Positions 20,801-30,572 of a stretch of 64,000 bases of DNA are shown one piece after another. This DNA comes from Noviherbaspirillum autotrophicum (lineage in GTDB: Bacteria > Pseudomonadota > Gammaproteobacteria > Burkholderiales > Burkholderiaceae_D), in NCBI RefSeq assembly GCF_000818395.1, contig NZ_JWJG01000028.1:1269563-1333562 (forward strand), written 5' to 3'. A program made the position numbers and the translations under genes. The stretch's first letter is position 1, and the number at the start of each line of letters is the position of its first letter. The notes beneath the pieces were generated by a model. The model did not search any database. It was not told the origin of the DNA and was given only the letters and a program-made list of their open reading frames with translations.

Positions 20801-22216
20801 TTACAGCGAGTAGTACATGTCGAACTCGATCGGGTGCGTCGTCATGCGGAAGCGCTGCACTTCCTGCATCTTCAGCTCGATGTAGGCGTCGATCATGGTG
20901 TCGCTGAACACGCCGCCGCGGGTCAGGAACTCGCGGTCCTTGTCCAGGTACTCGAGCGCTTGGTCAAGCGAAGAGCACACGGTCGGGATCAGGCGATCTT
21001 CTTCCGGCGGCAGGTGGTACAGGTCCTTGGTCGCTGCTTCGCCCGGATGAATCTTGTTCTGCACGCCGTCCAGGCCTGCCATCAGCAGGGCGGCGAAGCC
21101 GAGATACGGATTCATCAAAGGATCCGGGAAGCGTGCTTCGACGCGACGGCCCTTCGGATTGGCGACGTGCGGAATGCGGATCGACGCGGAACGGTTCTTG
21201 GCGGAGTAAGCCAGCTTCACCGGCGCTTCGAAGCCCGGCACCAGACGCTTGTACGAGTTGGTGCCCGGATTGGTGATCGCGTTCAGTGCGCGTGCATGCT
21301 TGATGATGCCGCCGATGTAGTACAGCGCGAATTCGGACAAGCCGGCATAACCGTCGCCAGCGAACAGGTTCTTGCCATCCTTCCAGACGGACTGGTGCAC
21401 GTGCATACCAGAACCGTTATCGCCAACCAGCGGCTTCGGCATGAAGGTTGCGGTCTTGCCGTAAGTGTGCGCGACGTTCCAGATCACGTACTTCATGTTC
21501 TGGGTCCAGTCGGCGCGCTGCACCAGCGTGGAGAACTTGGTGCCGAGCTCGTTCTGGCCGGCGCCAGCCACTTCGTGGTGATGCACTTCAACCGGGATGC
21601 CCATCGATTCGAGGATCAGCGCCATTTCCGAACGCATGTCCTGGAAGCTGTCGACCGGCGGGACCGGGAAGTAGCCGCCCTTGACGGTCGGACGGTGGCC
21701 GGTGTTGCCGCCTTCGAGCTCCTTGCCGGTAGCCCAGGAAGCTTCCTCGGAACCGATCTTCACGAAGCAGCCGGACATGTCGATCTTCCAGCGCACGTTA
21801 TCGAAAATGAAGAATTCGGGTTCCGGGCCAAAGTAGGCGGTATCGCCCAGGCCGGAGGACTTCAGGTAGGCTTCAGCGCGCTTGGCAATCGAGCGCGGGT
21901 CACGGTCGTAGCCCTTGCCGTCGGACGGCTCGATCACGTCGCATTGCATGAACAGCGTGGTCTCTTCCATGAACGGATCGATGTTGGCGGTATTCGGGTC
22001 CGGCATCAGGATCATGTCGGAAGCCTCGATACCCTTCCATCCAGCGATTGACGAACCGTCAAATGCATGGCCGGACTCAAACTTGTCCATATCGAAGTGA
22101 GAAACCGGAACAGTCACGTGCTGTTCCTTGCCTCGGGTGTCTGCAAAACGGAAATCAACGAATTTGACTTCGTTTTCTTTCGTCATCTTCAAGACGTCTG
22201 CGGCCGTCATTGCCAT
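20801..22216 (-). CDS. glnA: Type I glutamine synthetase
   Basis: A 471-residue GSI-beta enzyme that makes glutamine from glutamate, ammonia and ATP as a dodecamer. Visible are FDGSSIAGW, the metal-site NxNxHxH-like region, the [16 protein letters not shown] loop, [15 protein letters not shown], and the adenylylation loop [10 protein letters not shown], whose Tyr400 is the expected target of GlnE (encoded at 46216). ATG 22216 has AGGAG about six bases upstream. The 391-base region before it holds a sigma54 promoter and NtrC-type sites, so nitrogen-limitation control through NtrBC is strongly supported. Confidence 0.98.
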   Translation of the reverse strand: MAMTAADVLKMTKENEVKFVDFRFADTRGKEQHVTVPVSHFDMDKFESGHAFDGSSIAGWKGIEASDMILMPDPNTANIDPFMEETTLFMQCDVIEPSDGKGYDRDPRSIAKRAEAYLKSSGLGDTAYFGPEPEFFIFDNVRWKIDMSGCFVKIGSEEASWATGKELEGGNTGHRPTVKGGYFPVPPVDSFQDMRSEMALILESMGIPVEVHHHEVAGAGQNELGTKFSTLVQRADWTQNMKYVIWNVAHTYGKTATFMPKPLVGDNGSGMHVHQSVWKDGKNLFAGDGYAGLSEFALYYIGGIIKHARALNAITNPGTNSYKRLVPGFEAPVKLAYSAKNRSASIRIPHVANPKGRRVEARFPDPLMNPYLGFAALLMAGLDGVQNKIHPGEAATKDLYHLPPEEDRLIPTVCSSLDQALEYLDKDREFLTRGGVFSDTMIDAYIELKMQEVQRFRMTTHPIEFDMYYSL

Positions 22217-22340
22217 GCGAATCTCCTAAATGAGCAAAGTGGTGTGGGTTTTTTTGGATCGGTTGTGAGTCCGCTCGGTATCCCGTCAGCGACTGTAGCG
22301 CCAACGGCTGAAGTGCGGCCAAAACTCAGCCGGAGATGAT

Positions 22341-22356
22341 AGCAGATTCCATGCCA
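22341..22356 (-). promoter_or_regulatory. Sigma54 promoter of glnA
   Basis: The minus strand reads TGGCATGGAATCTGCT, with the invariant GG and GC ten bases apart. It lies 125 bases before the glnA ATG, giving a leader of roughly 110 bases. Confidence 0.85.
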
Positions 22357-22490
22357 CCATCTTCTAAAAAAACAAGTCTTGTGCACCGTCAGAAAGCGCG
22401 CAATTTAGAGGAAATAATGAACAAATGAAATACTTTCGAGCGAAAAGCAGCTCATCTAGCAATCACCAAATCAGTGCAATAATTTAGCTT

Positions 22491-22547
22491 TGCACCTTGT
22501 TGGTGCATTTTTTATGCGAGGTCGGTTTTTTGCACCAGTTTGGCGAC
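22491..22547. promoter_or_regulatory. NtrC enhancer sites between glnA and the rhodanese gene
   Basis: TGCACCTTGTTGGTGCA (22491-22507) is a perfect palindrome with a five-base centre, matching the NtrC consensus. A second, degenerate copy TGCACCAGTTTGGCGAC (22531-22547) lies exactly 40 bases away, about four helical turns on the same face, as expected for cooperative NtrC oligomers. The pair stands about 135-190 bases upstream of the glnA sigma54 promoter. A lone TGCACC half-site is also at 22382-22387. The rest of the 22217-22607 gap shows no gene. Confidence 0.88.
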
Positions 22548-22607
22548 ACTCATCAATCTGACCAAATCACTATAATCTAAAAGATAAAATACAGAAGACT
22601 TCATTTA

Positions 22608-23078
22608 ATGCAGGCTGCCATGACTAACCCGATTCTTTCAACGGCCCGGCAACGCGGGCAAGAGCACCAGTTGCCCTATGCAGGAGCAGTCACGCCACAG
22701 GAAGCCTACGCGCTCCTGCAGCAAAACCCGTCCGCGAAGCTGGTGGACGTACGCACCAATGCCGAACGCGACTGGGTGGGGCGAGTTGCCCTCGCCGATT
22801 CCCAACACGCCGCCGTGCAGTGGAACCTCTACCCCGGCGGGACGCCCAATCCCGATTTCATGCGCCAGCTGGAGCAAGTCGCGGGCAAGGACGATGTGCT
22901 GCTGTTCCTGTGCCGTTCGGGCGTCCGTTCGCGGCATGCAGCGAAGCTGGCCACCGAACATGGCTACGCCAACTGCTTCGACATTCTCGAAGGATTTGAA
23001 GGCGACAAAGACGGCGAAGGCCATCGCAAAACCGTCGGAGGCTGGTGCAAGGCCGGGCTCCCGTGGCTGGGCGCCTGA
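22608..23078 (+). CDS. Rhodanese-like domain protein
   Basis: A 156-residue single-domain rhodanese. The active-site loop is CRSGVRS (after DVLLFL), with the upstream LVDVRTNAERDWVGR signature, so the catalytic Cys is present and sulfur transfer or persulfide chemistry is plausible. It is divergent from glnA; a TATAAT at 22571-22576 lies 31 bases before the start and next to the NtrC sites. An alternative ATG is at 22620. The wider family includes predicted sulfurtransferases near nitrogen genes, but nothing here fixes the substrate. Confidence 0.85.
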   Translation: MQAAMTNPILSTARQRGQEHQLPYAGAVTPQEAYALLQQNPSAKLVDVRTNAERDWVGRVALADSQHAAVQWNLYPGGTPNPDFMRQLEQVAGKDDVLLFLCRSGVRSRHAAKLATEHGYANCFDILEGFEGDKDGEGHRKTVGGWCKAGLPWLGA

Positions 23079-23081
23079 GCC

Positions 23082-24416
23082 TCACGGCTCGGCGCGCATC
23101 AGTCCGGTCACGCGCCGCCGAACGAAATTGATGTGGCTGCGCAGCCCGTACAACTCGTCCGCAAACGACAGTGGGATCGAAATCCGGTTGACCCTGTCCT
23201 CGATGTCGTTCAAGCGCTTCAGCTGCGCCGGATAGACATCCGCCTGCAAGTCGTGCGGCACGTCCTCGATCGCTTGCTCGACCGCGCGCAACTGGCCGTA
23301 CCAGCGGTAGACGCGCGACCGCACTTTCCAGACATAGAGCGGCGGGATGATGCGCGACAACGGCAAAATCAAGGCGCCAAGCGCGACCACGACTACCCAC
23401 ATGCGTTCGAAGAAATTGGCCAGCCAGAACGGCAGATACCGTCGCAGCAGCGGCGGCCCTTCCTTATAAAACCGCTGCGCCGCGCGCGATACCGGGATTT
23501 CGGTGTAGCTTGCGGTGGGAAAATCGCCTTTCCTATGAAACCAGCCGGCGCCGCCGTGAATGTCGGTCGCCGCCTGCACGAACAGATCGACCACCGCCGG
23601 ATGCAGGTCGGCGCGCGCCACCAGAGTGGCCGTCGGCGCAATCAAGTGATAATCCTTGCGCGGCAGATCGCGGCCAAGGTCGACGATTCCGCGCGGGAGC
23701 ACCACATGCGACAGGAACGGGAAGCGCCGGGTATAGGCTTCTGCCAGCGCAAAATCGAACAGCTTGATGCCGGGCGTTTGCAGCAGCATCTGGATCAGCG
23801 GCGCGTCGGGCGCCGAGCTGAACACCAAGCCATCGATGCGCCCTGCCAACAGTTCCACTGTCGCTGGCGTATTCTCCAGCGAACTCAGCTTCAGCTGCTT
23901 CGGCTCGACGCCATTCACTGACAGCAGCTTGCGAAACAGCGCCGGAACGCCGCTCCCTTCCGGGCCGACATTGATCTTCATGCCCCGCAGCTGGGATAGC
24001 TGAGTGATGTTTCTTGTATCGCGCATGAACAACCAGACCGGTTCGGTAAACAAGCTGCCCAGCGAGACCAGTCCTTTTTGCTCGGCGGCCTCCAGCTCGG
24101 ACGAGCCGCTCTGGACGAAGGCGATATCGACACCCGATTCCGGGTCTTGCAGGCGCGCCAGGTTTTCCTGCGATCCCTGCGATGGCTTCAAGGCGACATG
24201 GACATTGAAGCGCGCGAGCGCGGCAGCATATTTTTTCCCGAATGCCTCGTAGGCACTATTTTCCTGACCCGTCGAGAGCGTTACCTGCGACGGCGGCGAC
24301 GGGTCCACCAGCCAGTACGCCAGCAGGCAGGTAACGACGATGGCGAGCGCCGCCGGGCCGGCGGCGACAAGGAAATCGCGGAGCGAGAATTGGGTGAACT
24401 TCAGAATTTTCGGCAT
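23082..24416 (-). CDS. Membrane-anchored TAXI-family solute-binding protein
   Basis: A 444-residue protein with an N-terminal signal anchor (about 14-34), a periplasmic TAXI/NMT1-like binding domain (about 45-320, starting VTLSTGQENSAYEAFGKKYA, with GMKINVGPEGSGVPALFRKLL) and a C-terminal membrane helix (about 335-360) followed by a cytoplasmic coiled region. Classical TAXI proteins serve TRAP transporters, but no TRAP permease is adjacent, and the C-terminal tail suggests a sensor or scaffold rather than a free binding protein. ATG 24416 has AGGT about six bases upstream. It converges with the rhodanese gene, the stops being 3 bases apart. Confidence 0.85.
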   Translation of the reverse strand: MPKILKFTQFSLRDFLVAAGPAALAIVVTCLLAYWLVDPSPPSQVTLSTGQENSAYEAFGKKYAAALARFNVHVALKPSQGSQENLARLQDPESGVDIAFVQSGSSELEAAEQKGLVSLGSLFTEPVWLFMRDTRNITQLSQLRGMKINVGPEGSGVPALFRKLLSVNGVEPKQLKLSSLENTPATVELLAGRIDGLVFSSAPDAPLIQMLLQTPGIKLFDFALAEAYTRRFPFLSHVVLPRGIVDLGRDLPRKDYHLIAPTATLVARADLHPAVVDLFVQAATDIHGGAGWFHRKGDFPTASYTEIPVSRAAQRFYKEGPPLLRRYLPFWLANFFERMWVVVVALGALILPLSRIIPPLYVWKVRSRVYRWYGQLRAVEQAIEDVPHDLQADVYPAQLKRLNDIEDRVNRISIPLSFADELYGLRSHINFVRRRVTGLMRAEP

Positions 24417-24539
24417 GCGTGACCTGATTGGAATCATCGGCACACCATGCCAAGAAACATGCAACTATGCAATAGGCGTCCTGTTAACGCCGACCTGCCC
24501 TTCCGGCAAGATTTCTTGCGTTACGGACAACTCATCCGC

Positions 24540-25115
24540 CTAGCTTGCCGTCAGGGTTGACCTGGGCGCCGACGCCGGAAGGCGGAATTGCGGCAGCGGA
24601 TAGCGCTTGCGCCCATCGGTATCGGCATCGTCCGAAAGGAATTGCGCAGCGATCCCGAACCATTCCTCGACCGATAACAGACGGCGCAGCATCGGGAACA
24701 ACTCGTCCTCTTCCCTCGTCAGCCTCGTATGCAAGCGATCGCAATACGATTCCATTGCCAGACAGATACCGTGCAGCTGGTCGCTTTTACCTTCGACTAA
24801 TGCACTCAGGCGCTCGCATGCGGTATGCAAGATGCTTCGAGCGCTGTCACTTAATGCATCGAGTTCGGCTAACAATGCATCCGCTTCGCGTTTCGCATTG
24901 CGCACGACTGGAATTACGTACATTTCAAGCTTGCGCTTGCGGCAATACTCGTCAAACTCGCCAAGTTTCGCCAAGGCTGATTCAAGGAAAGAAAAATCAA
25001 TATTCTGAAAGCCATACCACATATTCTGAATAGAGTGACGTAATTTCCGCAAAGCGCGATGCGCAGCATCTTGCTCTGCGGCAATTGCAACAAGGGAATA
25101 AGTGGCAGTTAACAT
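24540..25115 (-). CDS. Possible hemerythrin-like helical protein
   Basis: A 191-residue, mostly helical cytoplasmic protein. His19 and His27 in the first helix and the late LTREEDELFPMLRRLL resemble a hemerythrin HHE bundle, where a similar 'EE..LFP' follows a ligand His. Here the residue expected to be that His is Leu, so iron binding may be incomplete. AAGGAG lies six bases before the ATG. It follows a 350-base gap and is monocistronic. The family assignment is tentative; the gene itself is well supported by start signals and amino-acid composition. Confidence 0.6.
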   Translation of the reverse strand: MLTATYSLVAIAAEQDAAHRALRKLRHSIQNMWYGFQNIDFSFLESALAKLGEFDEYCRKRKLEMYVIPVVRNAKREADALLAELDALSDSARSILHTACERLSALVEGKSDQLHGICLAMESYCDRLHTRLTREEDELFPMLRRLLSVEEWFGIAAQFLSDDADTDGRKRYPLPQFRLPASAPRSTLTAS

Positions 25116-25465
25116 GTTGACTCCTTAATTCTGTAACTGCAAACAGACGCTCCAGAATTCAATGAATCCGGACGTTGCAATATGAAAATCCAGGGGGAAT
25201 TGGAGGTTAAAAAGACGTGCGCTAAGTATAGATGGCCGCAGACTTACCTATTTGACATTCCGCAAATTGACTCGGGAAGCCAAACAATTAACGCGAACTT
25301 GATGCCATTACGTCACGTTTTAGTAACAGATGCGTAAAGAGCGCTAGACGCGGCGCTGAAATCCAGAATTGGCCAGCGGTGCCGGGAAAGATGGGAAAGT
25401 GTACGAAGGGAAATGTGGATCGATAATACTACTTGGCAAATATCGATCCACAAGGCAAGAAATTA
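25116..25465. other. 350-base gap without a gene
   Basis: No coding frame or RNA gene is seen. The left part must hold the promoter of the helical protein at 24540-25115, but no convincing -35/-10 pair stands out. The right end holds a perfect 12-bp inverted repeat (TGTGGATCGATA at 25414-25425 and TATCGATCCACA at 25441-25452, 15-base loop) just after the prfC stop. It lacks a U tract. Confidence 0.6.
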
Positions 25466-27133
25466 TCAGCCCAGCTTCACTGCATGTTCCCGTGTGGAAT
25501 GGAAAGTCAGTTGCGGCCAACGTTCCTGCGTGAGCTTGAGGTTGACGCCGGACGTGGCGAGATAAGCCATATTCCCTGCGGCATCAAATGCGATATTGGC
25601 ACCGGCCGACGATTTTTCGAAGTCCGCGAGCGCCTTCTTGTCGTCGGACGTCACCCAGCGCGCGCTGCTGATGCTGGTCCCTTCGAAGACTGCGTCGACA
25701 CCGTATTCATTGAGCAGGCGGCTGGCCACCACCTCGAACTGCAGCACGCCAACCGCGCCCAGCACCAAGTCGCCGCCGTGCACCGGCTTGAACACTTGCA
25801 CTGCCCCTTCTTCGCCGAGCTGTTGCAAGCCCTTGTGCAATTGCTTGATCTTCAGCGGATTGCGGATCCGGACTGAACGGAAGAAATCCGGCGCAAAATA
25901 CGGAATGCCTGTGAACTGCAGCAATTCGCCTTCGGAAAAGCTGTCGCCGATCTGCATATTGCCGTGATTTGGCAAGCCGATGATATCGCCAGCGTATGCC
26001 TCTTCCACCTGCTCGCGGCTCGATGCCATGAAAGTCACGACCGACGAAACCTTGATTTCGCGGTTCAGGCGCAGGTGCTTGATCTTCATGCCGCGCTCGA
26101 ATCGGCCGGAACACACGCGCAGGAAGGCGATACGATCGCGGTGCGCCGGGTCCATGTTGGCTTGGATCTTGAACACGAAGCCCGAAAACGGCGCCTCGGT
26201 GGGCTCCACCGATCGCACGGTTGCATCGCGCTCGCGCGGTGCCGGTGCCCAGTCGAGCAGCGCATTGAGAATTTCGCGCACGCCGAAATTGTTGATCGCG
26301 GAGCCGAAAAATACAGGCGTTTGCTTGCCTGCAAGAAATTCTTCAAGGTCGAACGGGTGCGATGCTCCATGCACCAGCTCGACCTCCATCTTGAGCTGTT
26401 CGATTTCGAGCGGGAACATTTCCGCCAGGCGCGGATTGTCGATGCCCTTGACCACTTCGAATTCCTGGTCGGCGCGCTCCTCGCCCGCCTTGAACAGCAG
26501 GATCTCGTCGCGCAGCAGGTGATAGACGCCGCGGAAGTTCTTGCCCATGCCGATCGGCCAAGTCACCGGCGCACACTGGATCTTCAGCACCGACTCGACT
26601 TCGTCGAGCAGTTCCAGCGGATCGCGGCACTCGCGGTCCAGCTTGTTCATGAAAGTCAAAATCGGCGTATCGCGCATGCGGCAAACGTTGAGCAGCTTGA
26701 TGGTCTGCTCTTCCACGCCCTTGGCGGCATCGATCACCATTAGCGCCGAGTCGACCGCCGTCAGCACGCGATAGGTGTCTTCCGAAAAGTCCTGGTGGCC
26801 CGGCGTATCGAGCAGGTTGACCACGTGGTCGCGGTATTCGAACTGCATGACTGAGCTGGCGACCGAAATGCCGCGCTGCTTTTCGATTTCCATCCAGTCG
26901 GAGGTCGCATGGCGGCCGCTCTTGCGCGCCTTGACCGTGCCGGCGAGCTGAATCGCGCCGGAAAACAGCAGCAGCTTTTCGGTCAGCGTGGTTTTACCCG
27001 CGTCCGGGTGGGAAATGATGCCGAAGGTGCGGCGCCGCGCAACTTCGCGCGCGATCAGTTCGGCCGGGGCCTTGCGGGATTCGGATGCGACCTCGACGGT
27101 ATCGGCGGTCGGAAGATCTGGGGCGGAGGACAT
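25466..27133 (-). CDS. prfC: Peptide chain release factor 3
   Basis: A 555-residue translational GTPase that recycles RF1/RF2 from the ribosome. G motifs are intact: [16 protein letters not shown] (G1), [10 protein letters not shown] (G2), [14 protein letters not shown] (G3) and NKLDRE (G4). RF3-specific C-terminal features include [27 protein letters not shown] and [10 protein letters not shown]. An N-terminal extension of about 30 residues precedes the GTPase domain. It follows orn by 84 bases that include an 8-bp hairpin (27170-27190). Confidence 0.97.
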   Translation of the reverse strand: MSSAPDLPTADTVEVASESRKAPAELIAREVARRRTFGIISHPDAGKTTLTEKLLLFSGAIQLAGTVKARKSGRHATSDWMEIEKQRGISVASSVMQFEYRDHVVNLLDTPGHQDFSEDTYRVLTAVDSALMVIDAAKGVEEQTIKLLNVCRMRDTPILTFMNKLDRECRDPLELLDEVESVLKIQCAPVTWPIGMGKNFRGVYHLLRDEILLFKAGEERADQEFEVVKGIDNPRLAEMFPLEIEQLKMEVELVHGASHPFDLEEFLAGKQTPVFFGSAINNFGVREILNALLDWAPAPRERDATVRSVEPTEAPFSGFVFKIQANMDPAHRDRIAFLRVCSGRFERGMKIKHLRLNREIKVSSVVTFMASSREQVEEAYAGDIIGLPNHGNMQIGDSFSEGELLQFTGIPYFAPDFFRSVRIRNPLKIKQLHKGLQQLGEEGAVQVFKPVHGGDLVLGAVGVLQFEVVASRLLNEYGVDAVFEGTSISSARWVTSDDKKALADFEKSSAGANIAFDAAGNMAYLATSGVNLKLTQERWPQLTFHSTREHAVKLG

Positions 27134-27217
27134 GATGCTTTTGGTGATGTTTAAAGCGGAATCTTAATGTGAGGCCGCAAACCGGCCTCACAAGAATGGA
27201 ATTACTCCTTAACGGAA

Positions 27218-27805
27218 TTACTCCTTGATGAAGTGCTCGCGGTAATAGCGCAGCTCTTCGATCGACTCAATGATATCGGCCAGCGCCGTGTGCTTCTGGT
27301 GTTTCTTGAAACCGCTTGCCACGGCCGGTTTCCAGCGCTTGCACAATTCTTTCAGAGTCGACACATCGAGGTTGCGATAGTGGAAAAATGCCTCCAGCTT
27401 CGGCATGCCGCGCGCCATGAAGCGGCGGTCCTGGCAGATCGAATTGCCGCACATCGGGGATTTACCGGCCGGCACGAAATGCTTGAGAAAATCGATCAAT
27501 GCCTTTTCGGCATCCGCTTCCGTCACGGTCGACGCCTTCACCCGGTCGATCAGACCGGAACGGCCATGCGTGCCCTTGTTCCATGCATCCATGCGGTCCA
27601 GCACTTCATCCGGCTGGTGGATCGCGAACACCGGCCCTTCGGCCAGCACGTTCAACTCGGAGTCGGTCACCACGACCGCCACTTCGATAATGCGGTCATT
27701 GTCCGGGTCCAGCCCAGTCATTTCCATGTCGACCCAGATCAGGTTGAACTCATTGGGGCGGGCGGGTGCATTGGCGGGCACGTTGGAATTGGAAGCTTGT
27801 GACAT
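27218..27805 (-). CDS. orn: Oligoribonuclease
   Basis: A 195-residue DEDD 3'-5' exonuclease that degrades short RNAs, including pGpG left by EAL phosphodiesterases, which links it to the c-di-GMP enzymes in this window. Exo motifs are visible: [27 protein letters not shown] (D-x-E), [12 protein letters not shown] and the [14 protein letters not shown] stretch (H-x4-D). An N-terminal Ala/Asn-rich extension of about 18 residues precedes the domain. Its stop codon lies within one copy of a 13-base direct repeat (AAGGAGTAATTCC). Divergent from the M48 protease gene. Confidence 0.97.
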   Translation of the reverse strand: MSQASNSNVPANAPARPNEFNLIWVDMEMTGLDPDNDRIIEVAVVVTDSELNVLAEGPVFAIHQPDEVLDRMDAWNKGTHGRSGLIDRVKASTVTEADAEKALIDFLKHFVPAGKSPMCGNSICQDRRFMARGMPKLEAFFHYRNLDVSTLKELCKRWKPAVASGFKKHQKHTALADIIESIEELRYYREHFIKE

Positions 27806-27942
27806 AATTTATTTTCCTCAGTAAGGATTGGTGCGCGATAATCTGCACGCTTTCGCAGATGTCTTGCCTGGCATCGGCCCGTGCCGGCCCATTGCGCAAG
27901 AGATCCCGCACCTAAAACCAGCCATTTTCTCACAGGCACAGA

Positions 27943-29202
27943 ATGTCTTCACTTGCGTTTTCGGTATTATTTGTCGGTTTTCTCGCTATTACGCTGCTGG
28001 TGCGCTTCTGGCTGGGCTCGCGCCAAATCCGCCACGTGCTGGCACACCGCAATGCAGTCCCTGCGGAATTCGCTGAAAAAATCCCATTGTATGCGCATCA
28101 AAAGGCCGCGGATTATACCGTTGCCAAGACCAAGCTGGGATTGGTGATGATGCTGGTGAATGCGGCGGTGCTGATCGGCTTCACCCTGCTGGGCGGACTG
28201 CAGGCGCTGTCCGGATACTTGTTCAAGCTGGCCGGCCCCGGCATGGCGTACCAGCTGCTGCTCATTGCCTCGTTCGCATTTATTTCGGCGGCTGTCGACC
28301 TGCCGTTCGACTACTACAAGCAATTCATACTGGAAGCCCGCTTCGGCTTCAACAAGATGAACCTGCGCCTGTTTGTGACCGATCTGATCAAGAACATTAT
28401 CATCGGCACTATCATCGGCCTGCCGCTGCTGTGGGTGATCCTGACGCTGATGGCCAAGTCCGGCAACCTGTGGTGGCTGTATGCCTGGTTCGTCTGGAGC
28501 GGCTTCCAGCTGCTGATGCTGGTGCTGTATCCGACGGTGATCGCCCCTCTATTCAACAAGTTCACGCCGCTGCAGGATGAAAGCCTGCGCGCGCGCATCG
28601 AAAGCCTGATGCAGCGCGTCGGCTTTGCATCGAAAGGCTTGTTCGTGATGGACGGCTCCAAGCGCAGCGCCCACGGCAACGCCTATTTTTCGGGCTTCGG
28701 CGCGGCCAAGCGCATCGTGTTTTTCGATACCCTGCTGGCACGCCTGGCGCCGCAGGAAATCGAAGCGGTGCTGGCGCACGAACTCGGCCACTTCAAGCTC
28801 AAGCATGTGGTCAAGCGGATTGCTGTCATGTTCGCGCTCTCGCTCGGCTTTCTCGCGCTGCTGGGCTACCTGAAGACGCAAATCTGGTTCTTCACCGGCC
28901 TGGGCGTCAACCCGATGTTATTGGGCAATAACGATGCGATGGCACTGATCCTGTTCATGCTGGTGCTGCCGGTGTTCACCTTCCTGTTCTCGCCACTGAC
29001 GTCGATTACTTCGCGCAAGCATGAATTCGAAGCCGATGCATTCGCTGCCCGGCACACAGAAGCATCCGACCTCGTCTCTGCACTAGTGAAACTGTACGAA
29101 GACAATGCTTCGACCCTGACGCCGGACCCGATCCATTCGTCGTTCTACGATTCCCATCCGCCGGCGAGTGTGCGGATCCACCATCTGCTTGCCAGCCGAT
29201 AA
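27943..29202 (+). CDS. M48 family (CAAX/Ste24-type) membrane metalloprotease
   Basis: A 419-residue integral membrane zinc peptidase. At least six hydrophobic segments are visible, including residues 5-25, 68-90 and 100-120. The zinc motif HELGH is at residues 279-283 (EAVLAHELGHFKLKH), and the third ligand Glu lies in the later KHEFEADAFAARH. The layout matches Ste24-like proteins, which cleave membrane or misfolded proteins, rather than the shorter HtpX. Its stop is 11 bases before phhB, so co-transcription is likely. Confidence 0.92.
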   Translation: MSSLAFSVLFVGFLAITLLVRFWLGSRQIRHVLAHRNAVPAEFAEKIPLYAHQKAADYTVAKTKLGLVMMLVNAAVLIGFTLLGGLQALSGYLFKLAGPGMAYQLLLIASFAFISAAVDLPFDYYKQFILEARFGFNKMNLRLFVTDLIKNIIIGTIIGLPLLWVILTLMAKSGNLWWLYAWFVWSGFQLLMLVLYPTVIAPLFNKFTPLQDESLRARIESLMQRVGFASKGLFVMDGSKRSAHGNAYFSGFGAAKRIVFFDTLLARLAPQEIEAVLAHELGHFKLKHVVKRIAVMFALSLGFLALLGYLKTQIWFFTGLGVNPMLLGNNDAMALILFMLVLPVFTFLFSPLTSITSRKHEFEADAFAARHTEASDLVSALVKLYEDNASTLTPDPIHSSFYDSHPPASVRIHHLLASR

Positions 29203-29213
29203 AAGGAAACACC

Positions 29214-29564
29214 ATGGTTAACGCCAACGAGCTGCTGAAAAAGAAGTGCCGGCATCTGGACACTGGCCTGAACGATGCAGAGGTCAAGGAATATCTTGCC
29301 GCCGTTGAGGGATGGACGCTGCAGGAAGGCAAAGTCGCCAAGACCTTCAGCTTCGGGAACTACTACGAAACGCTGGCCTTCGTGAATGCGATTGCCTACG
29401 TCATCCATGCCGAAGACCACCATCCGGAGCTGGCCATCACCTACAACCGCTGCATCGTGAAGTTCGACACGCATTCCGTCAACGGCGGACGCGGGGGAAT
29501 TTCCGAGAACGATTTCATTTGCGCGGCCAAGGTCGACGCTGTGTTTCACCAGTCAGCAGCCTGA
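29214..29564 (+). CDS. phhB: Pterin-4a-carbinolamine dehydratase
   Basis: A 116-residue enzyme that dehydrates 4a-hydroxytetrahydrobiopterin, recycling pterin cofactor for aromatic hydroxylases. The signature EDHHPELAITYNRCIVKFDTHSVNG holds the catalytic histidines. AAGGAAA is just upstream of the ATG. No phenylalanine hydroxylase gene is in the window. It sits between the M48 protease gene and rsgA, with 11- and 3-base gaps, in a tight operon. Confidence 0.95.
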   Translation: MVNANELLKKKCRHLDTGLNDAEVKEYLAAVEGWTLQEGKVAKTFSFGNYYETLAFVNAIAYVIHAEDHHPELAITYNRCIVKFDTHSVNGGRGGISENDFICAAKVDAVFHQSAA

Positions 29565-29567
29565 ACG

Positions 29568-30461
29568 ATGACAGGCAAGATTGGTACCGTTATCGCAGCG
29601 CATGGCCGGCATTATCTGGTCCAGGTCGACGACATCCGGCTGCAATGCGTCACGCGAGGCAAAAAAAGCGATGTCGCCGTCGGCGATATCGTCCGGATCA
29701 AAGAGACTTCTCCTAACCAGGGCGTGATCGAATCGATCGGCGAGCGCAAGACGCTGCTGTACCGGTCGGACCAGTACAAGTCCAAGCTGCTCGCGGCGAA
29801 CGTCACGCAACTGTTCATCGTCGTCGCCACCGAGCCGGGGTTTTCCGACGATCTGGTGTCGCGCGCGCTGATCGCTGCAGAAGCCGCGGGAATTGCCGCC
29901 CACATCGTGCTCAACAAGACCGACGTGGCCGAACTGCTGCCCAAGGCGCGCGAGCGCGTTGCGCTCTACGCCTCGCTTGGCTATCCGGTCCACGAAGTAT
30001 CGGCGCGCAGCGCTCCCGATGCCGCGTGCGACACACTGCTGCCGCTGATGCGCAGCCAGTCGTCGATCCTGATCGGCCAGTCCGGCATGGGCAAGTCGTC
30101 GCTGATCAATTTGCTGGTGCCGGACGCCGATATCGCCACGCGCGAGATTTCCGCCGCGCTCGACTCCGGCAAGCACACCACCACCTTCACCCGCCTGTAC
30201 GCGATCGGACGCGACACCGCGATCATCGATTCGCCCGGCTTCCAGGAATTCGGCCTATATCACTTGAGCGAAGGCATGCTGGAACGGGCGTTCCGCGAGT
30301 TCGGCCAGCATCTCGGCCACTGCCGTTTCTATAACTGCCACCACTTGACCGAACCCGGCTGCGCGGTTCTGGCCGCGGTCGACGCAAACGCGATCGCACC
30401 GATGCGGCATGCGCTGTACCAGCAACTGCTGCACGAGTCGTCGCAGAAAATCGGCTACTGA
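29568..30461 (+). CDS. rsgA: Ribosome small-subunit biogenesis GTPase RsgA
   Basis: A 297-residue circularly permuted GTPase that checks late 30S assembly. An N-terminal OB fold (about 1-75) is followed by permuted G motifs: G4 LNKTD, then G1 [14 protein letters not shown] (about residue 171), the G2 Thr in [11 protein letters not shown], and G3 [12 protein letters not shown]-terminal zinc knuckle has [16 protein letters not shown]. It is the third gene of the protease-phhB-rsgA operon and is followed by a 7-bp GCCGTAC hairpin. Confidence 0.97.
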   Translation: MTGKIGTVIAAHGRHYLVQVDDIRLQCVTRGKKSDVAVGDIVRIKETSPNQGVIESIGERKTLLYRSDQYKSKLLAANVTQLFIVVATEPGFSDDLVSRALIAAEAAGIAAHIVLNKTDVAELLPKARERVALYASLGYPVHEVSARSAPDAACDTLLPLMRSQSSILIGQSGMGKSSLINLLVPDADIATREISAALDSGKHTTTFTRLYAIGRDTAIIDSPGFQEFGLYHLSEGMLERAFREFGQHLGHCRFYNCHHLTEPGCAVLAAVDANAIAPMRHALYQQLLHESSQKIGY

Positions 30462-30504
30462 TTTGATTGTCTGCGCAAGGAAATTCAGGTTGGAGAAAAG
30501 CGCA

Positions 30505-30523
30505 GCCGTACGTGAGGTACGGC
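30505..30523. other. Hairpin in the rsgA / DUF2269 convergent gap
   Basis: GCCGTAC-GTGAG-GTACGGC is a perfect 7-bp stem in the 111 bases between convergent stops. There is no U tract. The surrounding stretch (30470-30560) is unusually G/C-structured and could be a factor-assisted terminator or a dispersed element. Confidence 0.45.
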
Positions 30524-30572
30524 GAGCCTCGCAGGCCCAAGACGGCCCCGTTGCACAGACAGGCGAATCACC

